Part shown: positions 17,336-24,979 of the stretch, piece after piece
Layout of the letters: every line of letters starts with the position of its first letter
How positions within the stretch are numbered: the first letter of the stretch is position 1
NCBI GenBank assembly: GCA_046329585.1
Contig: JAXLUI010000001.1
Location: forward strand, 1,178,001-1,242,000
Origin: DLKC01 sp002478885
Lineage (GTDB): Bacteria > Bacteroidota > Bacteroidia > Chitinophagales > Chitinophagaceae
DNA length: 64,000 nt
Reading direction: 5' to 3'
The notes under the pieces: model-generated
Told to the model about the DNA's origin: nothing
Database searches by the model: none
What the model saw: the letters and a program-made list of their open reading frames with translations, nothing else
Program-made: the position numbers and the translations under genes

Positions 17336-18814
17336 ATGAAATTGCTCAATGCCCGGCAAATCCACGATTGGGATGCCTTTACCATTGCCAGCGAGCCGGT
17401 GGCCTCGATTGACCTTATGGAAAGGGCCGCCCGAAAATGCGCAGAATTTATTACCGATAACTATGCAGATGCCTGTATAAAAATTTTCTGCGCCAAAGGA
17501 AACAATGGAGGCGATGGTTTAGCCATTGCCCGGCAACTGATTGAGCAGGGAATCAATCCCGTTATTTTTATTCTTGAACTTGGTGCTATGGGCACGCCGG
17601 ATTTCCAGGCGAACCTGCACCGGCTGCACCAGTTAACAACGGATATTCATTTTATCCAGGCCAACTCATTCTTTCCCGAAATCAATAAAGAAGATATTGT
17701 TATCGACGCCTTGTATGGCTCGGGTTTAAATAGGCCTTTGCAGCAATTGAGCGAGGCATTGGTGCATCACATCAACGATGCAAAGGTAACAGTCGTCGCA
17801 ATAGACGTGCCCAGCGGAATGTTTATTGACAAAAGCTCAAAAGGCAACGCGGTGATCAGGGCAACACATACCCTTACTTTTCAAACGCTGAAGCTTTGCC
17901 TGCTGGCGGCAGAAAATGAAGGCCTGTTTGGAACGGTAACCATTTTGGATATAGGCCTCGACCCCAAATTCAGTTCTACGGTAGAGGCAAAATTCACTAT
18001 TGCAGTACACGCAGACATAGCGGGCACTTACAAACCACGCAAAGCATTTGCGCATAAAGGCAGTTTTGGCCACAGTTTGCTTATTGCCGGAAATCCCGGG
18101 AAAATGGGTGCTGCATTGCTGGCGGCAAAAGCCTGCGCGTGCACCGGCACCGGTTTGCTTACCTTGAGCCTGCCCGAAAACTCCATGGCGGTTTTACATA
18201 GTTACCTGCCCGAAGCTATGACGGTGCCGCGCCATGAAAAAACAGATTACCAAAAATATACTGCTGTCGGCATCGGCCCCGGGCTTGGAACCAATGACGA
18301 TGGCAAAATGCTTTTACAGCTCCTGCTTCACCATTATAACAGGCCTGTTGTTTTTGATGCGGATGCGCTTAATATAATGGCGTTGGAGCCGGGAATGTTA
18401 CAGAAAATACCAGCGGGATCTATTCTCACTCCCCATCCAAAAGAGTTTGACAGGCTTGCAGGAGAACCAGCTGACGAATTTGAGCGGATCGATCGGGCTT
18501 TGGCCATGTCGCAGCAATTCAATTGCATCGTCGTTTTAAAAGGCCACCACACCCTTATTGCACATAACGGCAGGGGCTGGTTCAACATAACCGGCAATGC
18601 CGGTCTCGCCAAGGGCGGCAGCGGCGATGTACTCACCGGCATGATTACCGCTTTGCTGGCACAGGGTTACAATTCTTTTGATGCTGCACTGCTTGGCGTT
18701 TACCTGCACGGCCTTGCCGCAGATATTGCTTCGAAGTCAATTGCCATGGAAGCGATGCTGGCAGGCGACGTTATTGGTCATATCTCCGACGCATTTTTTA
18801 GCATACAGGTCTGA
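17336..18814 (+). CDS. nnrDE: Bifunctional NAD(P)H-hydrate epimerase/dehydratase
   Basis: The 492-residue protein is a fusion. The N-terminal YjeF/NnrE domain (about residues 1-215) contains AKGNNGGDGLAIARQL near residue 52, which binds the nicotinamide substrate and epimerises the S and R forms. The C-terminal NnrD domain (about residues 225-490) is an ADP-dependent dehydratase, with NAGLAKGGSGDVLTG near residue 420 and GHHTLIA near residue 402. Together they restore damaged NADHX and NADPHX. The fused arrangement is common in bacteria. The enzyme is cytoplasmic. Confidence 0.97.
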   Translation: MKLLNARQIHDWDAFTIASEPVASIDLMERAARKCAEFITDNYADACIKIFCAKGNNGGDGLAIARQLIEQGINPVIFILELGAMGTPDFQANLHRLHQLTTDIHFIQANSFFPEINKEDIVIDALYGSGLNRPLQQLSEALVHHINDAKVTVVAIDVPSGMFIDKSSKGNAVIRATHTLTFQTLKLCLLAAENEGLFGTVTILDIGLDPKFSSTVEAKFTIAVHADIAGTYKPRKAFAHKGSFGHSLLIAGNPGKMGAALLAAKACACTGTGLLTLSLPENSMAVLHSYLPEAMTVPRHEKTDYQKYTAVGIGPGLGTNDDGKMLLQLLLHHYNRPVVFDADALNIMALEPGMLQKIPAGSILTPHPKEFDRLAGEPADEFERIDRALAMSQQFNCIVVLKGHHTLIAHNGRGWFNITGNAGLAKGGSGDVLTGMITALLAQGYNSFDAALLGVYLHGLAADIASKSIAMEAMLAGDVIGHISDAFFSIQV

Positions 18815-18825
18815 TTATTTTCAGA

Positions 18826-18883
18826 CCCGGCGACCGGTTCTTTGGGCGGCTTTGCTTGTGTCACTCCCTGCATCGTCCGGTAC
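18826..18883 (-). repeat. Intergenic repeat arm, reverse, variant core
   Basis: CCCGGCGACC, then GGCGGC and TTGCTTGTGTCACTCCCTG, ending CCGGTAC after a short insertion. It starts 11 nt after a stop codon and pairs with the arm at 18969. Confidence 0.7.
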
Positions 18884-18968
18884 ATGGCTGATCAACTCGT
18901 GAAATAAAGCAGCGATAAAAAAGGGTCACCTGTTGTACCTCCTTTTCCTGGCGAATATTTGCTCAACG

Positions 18969-19016
18969 GTACAAGAGTGCGACGCAACCGGCGATGCCAA
19001 AAGCACTGCAGCCGAA
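18969..19016 (+). repeat. Intergenic repeat arm, forward
   Basis: GTACAAGAGTGCGACGCAAC, then CGGCGATGCC, ending CAGCCGAA. It is one of the copies closest to the consensus. Partner at 18826. The 312-nt gap 18815-19126 holds this pair and the hppA -7 box. Confidence 0.9.
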
Positions 19017-19090
19017 GCAACGGAAATCCCAATCTTATCCCCAAACGAATACTCATTTTAGAGAATGTTAACATTTTTGGGTATTTCCCC

Positions 19091-19098
19091 TATTTTTG
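19091..19098 (+). promoter_or_regulatory. Putative hppA -7 box
   Basis: TATTTTTG is an exact TAnnTTTG match, 28 nt upstream of the ATG. No TTG lies at the expected 19-21 nt spacing, so the -33 part is weak. Confidence 0.4.
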
Positions 19099-19126
19099 CC
19101 GCCATTTTAAATCATAAGCAACGCGT

Positions 19127-21553
19127 ATGGATAATCTGTTTTATGCCGTTCCGGCAATGGGGGTAATCGGTCTCCTTTACACACTGATAAAATTTAACTG
19201 GGTATCTAAACAAGATGCCGGTGAGCAGAAAATGAAAGACATCAGCAACCACATTGCCGAAGGTGCAATGGCGTTTCTGAAAGCAGAATGGAAAATACTT
19301 TTCTATTTTGTTGTGCTGGTTGGCCTTTTGCTGGCATTTATGTCTGCAAGCAACCCTAACTCAAATTGGCTGATTGCCGTAGCCTTTGTTATTGGTGCGG
19401 TATTTAGCGCAACTGCAGGTTATATAGGTATGAAGGTGGCTACAAAAGCCAATGTTCGCACCACGCAAGCGGCGAGAACAAGCCTTTCAAGAGCATTAAA
19501 TGTATCATTCACCGGTGGATCTGTTATGGGTCTTGGTGTTGCTGGTTTGGCTGTACTTGGTCTGGGTTCATTGTTTTTGGTTTTGAAAAGCATATTTGCT
19601 CCCGGCGCAGAAGCCAACTCAGAGTACATGCTGAAGACCATTGAGGTGCTTACAGGCTTCTCTCTCGGTGCAGAAAGCATTGCGTTGTTTGCACGTGTGG
19701 GTGGTGGTATCTATACAAAAGCTGCCGACGTAGGCGCTGACCTCGTTGGTAAAGTAGAAGCAGGCATTCCTGAAGATGATCCGCGCAACCCTGCAACAAT
19801 CGCCGATAACGTAGGTGATAACGTGGGCGACGTTGCTGGCATGGGTGCCGACCTTTTCGGTTCTTATGTGGCAACTGTACTGGCTACGATGGTGCTTGGC
19901 CAGGAAACAATTTCGCATGACAATTTTGGAGGCTACGCTCCTATTTTACTGCCAATGCTTATTGCAGGTACAGGTATTATTTTCTCTATCATAGGAACAT
20001 TGTTTGTAAAGATCAGCGACAGCGCGGGCATCAGCACTGCTGTTGTACAGAAGGCATTGAACATGGGTAACTGGGGCTCCATTATTTTGGCTGGTCTCGC
20101 AAGTATTGGCCTTGTTTATTATATCCTTCCTGAAACGATGGAACTCCGTGGCCTTGAGTTTACCAAATGGGGTGTACTCGGCGCTATTGCCGTTGGTCTC
20201 GCTGTTGGTACGCTGATGAGTATGATTACCGAGTATTATACAGCAATGGGCAAACGCCCCGTGCTCAGTATTATCCGCCAGAGCGCAACCGGTCATGGCA
20301 CCAACGTAATTGGCGGTCTTGCAGTAGGTATGGAGTCAACTTTCCTGCCGATCATTGTGCTGGCAGCAGGTATATACGGTTCTTTCATGTGTGCCGGTCT
20401 TTATGGCGTAGCGATCGCAGCAGCCGGTATGATGGCTACTACTGCCATGCAGTTGGCGATAGACGCATTCGGACCTATTGCAGATAACGCCGGTGGTATC
20501 GCCGAAATGAGTGAATTGCCTCCTGATGTTCGTGAAAAAACCGACGTACTCGATGCAGTTGGTAATACAACCGCAGCAACAGGTAAGGGTTTTGCTATCG
20601 CTTCAGCCGCGTTAACAGCACTCGCACTTTTTGCCGCATTCGTTGGCGTTGCAGGTATTAAAGGCATCGACATCTACAAAGCAGACGTGCTTTCATCGCT
20701 CTTTATCGGAGGCATGATTCCTTTTATATTTTCTTCTTTGGCAATCCGTGCAGTAGGACAAGCAGCCATGGCAATGGTTGAAGAAGTCCGTCGCCAGTTC
20801 CATACGATTCCAGGTATTATGGAAGGAACGGGTAAACCGGAATATGATAAATGCGTCGCTATTTCAACAGATGCATCCATCAAAAAAATGATGTTGCCAG
20901 GCGCAATCGCCATTGCTTCGCCATTGATCATCGGTTTCTTACTGGGCCCTGAAGCATTGGGTGGTTTTCTCGCCGGCGCTACAGTTAGTGGTGTGTTGAT
21001 GGGTATGTTCCAGAACAACGCCGGCGGCGCATGGGACAATGCCAAAAAAAGCTTCGAAAAAGGTGTTGAAATAAACGGTCAGATCTACAAAAAGAAAAGT
21101 GAACCGCACAAAGCAGCCGTAACAGGCGATACTGTGGGCGATCCTTTCAAAGACACATCTGGCCCTTCTATGAACATCCTTATCAAATTAATGTCGATCG
21201 TTTCATTGGTTATAGCACCAACACTCGCACAGGTATTCCATACAAAAGATGGTTCTGCTGCAATGGCCGCTGAAAAAAATATATCAATTACTTACACCAA
21301 TACAGCTAACAGCACAGATACAGGCAAGTTCACCGTAAAGGTTGATGGTGATAATAAAGCCGATGCCCTGATGCAGGCACTAAAGGCCGATGGGCTAATC
21401 ACTGCCGGTAAAGCTTCCGTTGAAGTAAAAGATGGCAAACTCCTGATCAACGGCACAGAAGTGGCTGCTGATGTACAGGCAAAATACGCATCGTTCATCG
21501 AAGCGGGTAAAAACCTCAAACTCGAGATCGACGAGAAAACTGAAGTAAAATAG
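19127..21553 (+). CDS. hppA: Membrane-bound ion-pumping pyrophosphatase
   Basis: The 808-residue protein hydrolyses pyrophosphate and pumps Na+ or H+ across the inner membrane with about 16 helices. Catalytic motifs include EGAMAFLKAEWK near residue 46, DVGADLVGKVE and EDDPRNPATIADNVGDNVGD near residues 200-235, which bind pyrophosphate and Mg2+. GNTTAATGKG near residue 479 has Ala where K+-independent pumps carry Lys, so it is probably K+-dependent, a class that includes Na+ pumps. The ion cannot be read reliably. The last ~95 residues, after the final helix, form a soluble tail (EKNISITYTNTANSTDTGKF onward) that ordinary pumps lack. Strong terminator at 21577. Confidence 0.97.
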   Translation: MDNLFYAVPAMGVIGLLYTLIKFNWVSKQDAGEQKMKDISNHIAEGAMAFLKAEWKILFYFVVLVGLLLAFMSASNPNSNWLIAVAFVIGAVFSATAGYIGMKVATKANVRTTQAARTSLSRALNVSFTGGSVMGLGVAGLAVLGLGSLFLVLKSIFAPGAEANSEYMLKTIEVLTGFSLGAESIALFARVGGGIYTKAADVGADLVGKVEAGIPEDDPRNPATIADNVGDNVGDVAGMGADLFGSYVATVLATMVLGQETISHDNFGGYAPILLPMLIAGTGIIFSIIGTLFVKISDSAGISTAVVQKALNMGNWGSIILAGLASIGLVYYILPETMELRGLEFTKWGVLGAIAVGLAVGTLMSMITEYYTAMGKRPVLSIIRQSATGHGTNVIGGLAVGMESTFLPIIVLAAGIYGSFMCAGLYGVAIAAAGMMATTAMQLAIDAFGPIADNAGGIAEMSELPPDVREKTDVLDAVGNTTAATGKGFAIASAALTALALFAAFVGVAGIKGIDIYKADVLSSLFIGGMIPFIFSSLAIRAVGQAAMAMVEEVRRQFHTIPGIMEGTGKPEYDKCVAISTDASIKKMMLPGAIAIASPLIIGFLLGPEALGGFLAGATVSGVLMGMFQNNAGGAWDNAKKSFEKGVEINGQIYKKKSEPHKAAVTGDTVGDPFKDTSGPSMNILIKLMSIVSLVIAPTLAQVFHTKDGSAAMAAEKNISITYTNTANSTDTGKFTVKVDGDNKADALMQALKADGLITAGKASVEVKDGKLLINGTEVAADVQAKYASFIEAGKNLKLEIDEKTEVK

Positions 21554-21576
21554 TTTCTCACTATAATAATGCAAAT

Positions 21577-21609
21577 AAAAAGCCCCGCACTCATCTGCGG
21601 GGCTTTTTA
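21577..21609 (+). terminator. hppA terminator
   Basis: AAAAAGCCCCGC and GCGGGGCTTTTT form a GC-rich stem with an 8-nt loop and T run, 24 nt beyond the stop. Confidence 0.9.
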
Positions 21610-21616
21610 TTTTATC

Positions 21617-21661
21617 CCCGGCCCTTGAACCAATAGCAGCTTTGCTTGCGACGCTCCCTTC
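21617..21661 (-). repeat. Degenerate reverse repeat arm
   Basis: CCCCGGCCC, then CAGCTTTGCTTGCGACGCTCCCTT, aligns with the reverse arm at 8198. Core somewhat diverged. Confidence 0.6.
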
Positions 21662-21723
21662 ATCTTCAAAACCATATTCAACAAATGGGATTAAAAAGTT
21701 TTTTAAAAATATTTCCCGCTGCC

Positions 21724-21754
21724 GGTTACATAACTTTTACCTGCAGCAACCAAT
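21724..21754 (+). promoter_or_regulatory. Bipartite motif upstream of PepSY-like gene
   Basis: GGTTACA followed 12 nt later by GCAGCAACCAAT. The same pair with the same 12-nt gap occurs at 22252 upstream of the next gene. It may be a shared promoter or regulator site. It starts 126 nt before the ATG. Confidence 0.4.
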
Positions 21755-21849
21755 TAATATAAGGGCAAAGAAACAGACAATGAGAAAAAGAAAGTTTGTT
21801 CCGAAACCTTGCTAAAATCAATTTTTAAAAAAACAAAAAAAACACTTTT

Positions 21850-22149
21850 ATGAAAAAAGTCTTGTTAGCAGCAGCGCTGTTTATTTCAGCATCATCTTTC
21901 GCAGGTTATTACAATTTTAACGCAAACAGCGTAGTGGAAGCAAAAGGCACACACATCCCGGCATCACAGGTACCGGTAGCAGTAAGAACAACATTTGCAA
22001 GCATGTTCCCCGATGCAACAAATGTTAGGTGGCAGCTTGAAACAGAACATGGTAAGAATGTTTACCAGGCAGATTTTCTTTTGAATGGCGCACGTTGGAG
22101 AGCTGTATTTAATGCAGATGGTACGCTTATTAAAGCTGGTGCGCGTTAG
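21850..22149 (+). CDS. PepSY-like secreted protein
   Basis: The 99-residue protein has a signal peptide (MKKVLLAAALFISASSFAG). Its mature part has the pattern RTTFASMFPDATNVRWQLE, YQADFLLNGARWRAVFNADG, which matches PepSY-like/BLIP-like domains of periplasmic proteins in Bacteroidetes. The function of these small proteins is not established. A compact terminator at 22187 follows, and a bipartite motif shared with the downstream acidic lipoprotein gene precedes it, so the two may be co-regulated. Confidence 0.75.
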   Translation: MKKVLLAAALFISASSFAGYYNFNANSVVEAKGTHIPASQVPVAVRTTFASMFPDATNVRWQLETEHGKNVYQADFLLNGARWRAVFNADGTLIKAGAR

Positions 22150-22186
22150 TCAAATCAACTATAATCTAGCCGTGAAAAAACCGGGC

Positions 22187-22216
22187 AAAGAGCCATATTT
22201 CGATATGGCTCTTTTT
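22187..22216 (+). terminator. Terminator of PepSY-like gene
   Basis: AAAGAGCCATAT and ATATGGCTCTTT form a stem with a short TTCG tetraloop region and a following T run, 38 nt after the stop. Confidence 0.85.
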
Positions 22217-22251
22217 CTTTTGGTTCATTGAAAAATAAAAATAGTCAACCC

Positions 22252-22282
22252 GGTTACAAAATCCTCGGCGGCAGCAACCAAT
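22252..22282 (+). promoter_or_regulatory. Bipartite motif upstream of acidic lipoprotein gene
   Basis: GGTTACA, 12 nt, then GCAGCAACCAAT, identical in both halves and spacing to the motif at 21724. It lies 38 nt upstream of the ATG at 22320. Confidence 0.4.
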
Positions 22283-22319
22283 CTATATAACAGTATTTAA
22301 TAAAAAAACTAAACCAATT

Positions 22320-23555
22320 ATGCGAAAATTTAACCCGGCTGTATTACTGCTTGCACTTAGCTTTTCAGCCTGTAACAAACAAATTGAAAGTGTGCCGCAG
22401 GCAACCATGGCTGACCAGGCAGTTACCGCTCCTCTTTTGCTGGGCGAATTCAACGACAACGATTATGACAATGATGGCCTTGAAAATGAGGTCGCCGACA
22501 ACGACGACGATAACGATGGCATTCTTGATGTCGATGATATTGACGACGACAATGATGGCACCCAGGACTTCCGGGATGCGGATGACGACAACGACGGTGT
22601 CTTCGACGACAAAGACAGCGATCACGACACTTACAAAGGCGGTCTCGGCGACAATGATTATGATAACGATGGTATAGATAACCTGCTCGATAAGGACGAT
22701 GATGGCGACAAAGTTTCAGACATCAACGATCTCGACGATGACAACGACGGCGTTAATGACGACGCTGACACTGATGATGACAATGATGGACTACTCGATG
22801 GATTCGACAGCAATAATGACAATGATGAAGACAACGACGGTATTTCCAATAAAGAAGATTCAGACGACGATAATGATGGTATTGGCGATGCTTTGGACAC
22901 CGACGACGACAACGATGGCGTTACCGACGACCTCGACAAAGATGATGACAACGATGGCATAAAAGACGCCTTCGATAGCGAGAATGATAACGACTTTGAT
23001 AATGACGGCATTGAAAACGAAGCCGGCGATAACGACGACGACAACGATGGCATCCTCGATAATTCAGACAATGACGATGATAACGACGGCATTACCGACG
23101 ACCTGGATGCTGATGATGACAATGATGGCATCAACGACAACTTCGATAAAGACCATAACTCACTGAATGGCCTCAGCGGTGACAATGACTTTGACAACGA
23201 CGGTATCAACAATAATCTCGACAAAGACGACGACAACGATAAAATAAAAGACAAAGACGACCTCGATGATGATAACGATGGCATCGACGACAGCGTAGAT
23301 GGCGACGATGACAACGATGGTATTGGCGATTCTGTCGATGACAATGGCGACGACGATTTCGATAATGATGATATTTCCGATTCACTCGACACAGACGACG
23401 ACAACGATGGCATCGATGATGCTCTCGATCTCGACGACGACAACGACGGCATCGATGATACGCTTGACCTCGATGACGACAACGACGGCATAAAAGATAC
23501 TGTTGACGATAACGGTGGCGGAGGACACGGTCACGGTAGCGATGGTAAATTGTAA
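22320..23555 (+). CDS. Very acidic lipoprotein with thrombospondin type 3-like repeats
   Basis: The 411-residue protein starts with a lipoprotein signal (VLLLALSFSAC, Cys near residue 18). Nearly all the rest is a 13-residue repeat of the type DNDGIxDxxDxDD, as in calcium-binding thrombospondin type 3 and OmpA-associated repeats. Asp and Asn predominate, so it should bind many Ca2+ ions and be very acidic. It ends in a Gly/His-rich tail (GGGGHGHG). The repetitive DNA (gac/gat codons) generates long open frames on the other strand that are not genes. The next gene encodes a lipoprotein with one copy of a similar DDDDGDGIADE motif. A cell-surface calcium-dependent stalk or adhesin is plausible but unproven. 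Confidence 0.8.
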   Translation: MRKFNPAVLLLALSFSACNKQIESVPQATMADQAVTAPLLLGEFNDNDYDNDGLENEVADNDDDNDGILDVDDIDDDNDGTQDFRDADDDNDGVFDDKDSDHDTYKGGLGDNDYDNDGIDNLLDKDDDGDKVSDINDLDDDNDGVNDDADTDDDNDGLLDGFDSNNDNDEDNDGISNKEDSDDDNDGIGDALDTDDDNDGVTDDLDKDDDNDGIKDAFDSENDNDFDNDGIENEAGDNDDDNDGILDNSDNDDDNDGITDDLDADDDNDGINDNFDKDHNSLNGLSGDNDFDNDGINNNLDKDDDNDKIKDKDDLDDDNDGIDDSVDGDDDNDGIGDSVDDNGDDDFDNDDISDSLDTDDDNDGIDDALDLDDDNDGIDDTLDLDDDNDGIKDTVDDNGGGGHGHGSDGKL

Positions 23556-23750
23556 TGGATACACAATTCACCTGAATAACAGGCCTCGCTGTAAAAAAAC
23601 AGCGGGCCCTGTTTAAAAAGCGCTTCCAAGCCTGCACAGAATTGATATTTACCCGTTCAGTAATTAAAAATTGCCGAAAATGCCTGCTGTGACTAATTTT
23701 GACATATTCAATCATAGACCTATTTGTTTATTTTAAATAACTGCATCTTT

Positions 23751-24674
23751 ATGAAATCAAACGCAATCATTGCTACAGTCGCCGGGGCCGCAATGCTGTT
23801 TTCCTGCACAAAGGAGAACAACAGCATTCACCCTTCAGCAGCTGTTTCCGATAATATGTCACAGGCTGCAATGGCACTCTCCAGTTGCGATATGTTCGCC
23901 TATCCTGATAGTGTTTTCTATCTCGAAGAACTGCCTACTGATTATATCGTGCATACGGTAACGCCACTGCAAGGTACTTTCGGCTGCTATCCAAATGAAC
24001 TGAAGATCGATCCTACCAACGGCGATCTTGACATTACGGAAAGTGAAACCGGGCTTAAATATCTAATCTGGTACGTGCCCACGGGGACACACGACACCTG
24101 CAAGAAATTCATTACGGTGGCCGGTATCGACTACACCGATAGTATTTACACATTAAAAAACAATCCTTCCCTGGCAACACCGGTTTACAATGCAACGCCG
24201 GGCGCAGCTACCGCGTGCAGCGGCAATTGCGAATTCGACGATGGTGCAGATGATGATGATGGCGACGGCATAGCCGACGAACCACCTCCAGGCCAGGAAG
24301 TTATTCCGCAAGGCATCGCAATGGATAAATCTACAGGAGCGATCAATCTAAAGCAGAGCATTAAGAACGGGGCATTGGGCGACACACTGGTACCAGGTGC
24401 TTTTAAGGATTTTATACTCAACTACCGCATTTCCGACGGCAGCAATAAAACGCTTAATAAGCTCAACTTCCGCATGTATTACTTCAAAAAGCAATCGCAA
24501 ATACCAAAGGCGCTTTTAAAGCAGCTGCAGGCAAAAAAACAGCAGGTGCTTTTAAATAACCAGTTCCAGGTTAACCCGGCTACGGTTTCCTACACGGTAA
24601 ATATGGCCGCCATTTCGGGCAAAGGCCAGGAAGTAAAATGCCGTCCGCCATACATTATTATCGTACAGAATTAA
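23751..24674 (+). CDS. Lipoprotein with acidic DDDDGDGIADE motif
   Basis: The track frame extends upstream, but the ATG at 23751 gives a clean lipoprotein signal (GAAMLFSC, Cys near residue 19) and 307 residues. The middle has an acidic stretch with the DDDDGDGIADEPP motif near residue 175, echoing the type 3 repeats of the preceding gene. The C-terminal quarter is Gln/Lys-rich (LLKQLQAKKQQVLL). No enzymatic motif is visible. It probably acts with the preceding lipoprotein, 195 nt upstream on the same strand. Confidence 0.7.
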   Translation: MKSNAIIATVAGAAMLFSCTKENNSIHPSAAVSDNMSQAAMALSSCDMFAYPDSVFYLEELPTDYIVHTVTPLQGTFGCYPNELKIDPTNGDLDITESETGLKYLIWYVPTGTHDTCKKFITVAGIDYTDSIYTLKNNPSLATPVYNATPGAATACSGNCEFDDGADDDDGDGIADEPPPGQEVIPQGIAMDKSTGAINLKQSIKNGALGDTLVPGAFKDFILNYRISDGSNKTLNKLNFRMYYFKKQSQIPKALLKQLQAKKQQVLLNNQFQVNPATVSYTVNMAAISGKGQEVKCRPPYIIIVQN

Positions 24675-24697
24675 ATATTGGCGCTCCCTGCTATAAA

Positions 24698-24745
24698 GTA
24701 CAAGAGTGCGACGCAACAGCAGTCCCGCAAAGTGCTGAAGCCGGG
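24698..24745 (+). repeat. Intergenic repeat arm, forward
   Basis: GTACAAGAGTGCGACGCAAC, then GTGCTGAAGCCGGG. It faces the reverse arm at 24811 with the CCGG ends inward, the opposite of the usual pairing. Confidence 0.85.
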
Positions 24746-24776
24746 AACACAAAAAACAAGTTTTATAAATCCACTG

Positions 24777-24807
24777 CGATCCGGGCTTTGACCCGGATCG
24801 TTTTTTT
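24777..24807 (+). terminator. Terminator of lipoprotein gene
   Basis: CGATCCGGG and CCCGGATCG with a short loop, then a run of seven T. It sits between the two inward-facing repeat arms. Confidence 0.85.
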
Positions 24808-24810
24808 GTA

Positions 24811-24859
24811 CCCGGCTGCAACTTTTCGTGGCATCACCGGTTGCGTCGCACGCTTATAC
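24811..24859 (-). repeat. Intergenic repeat arm, reverse
   Basis: CCCGGCTGC, then GGCATCACCGGTTGCGTCGC, ending ACGCTTATAC. Good match to the consensus. Confidence 0.85.
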
Positions 24860-24979
24860 TTCGGTAACGCAGTGCGGCAGTTTAGCCTGCTCAGCAACCA
24901 CTTAAATGCGTTTGGCTATAAAAATATCCAACGTCATCATATTGGCATTTATCTTTATTTTCAACCCGGGTAATTGCCA

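Noticed and set aside
22658..23491. Ser-rich 277-residue frame on the minus strand
   Set aside because: It is the reverse reading of the Asp-codon repeats of the acidic lipoprotein gene and has no independent signal.
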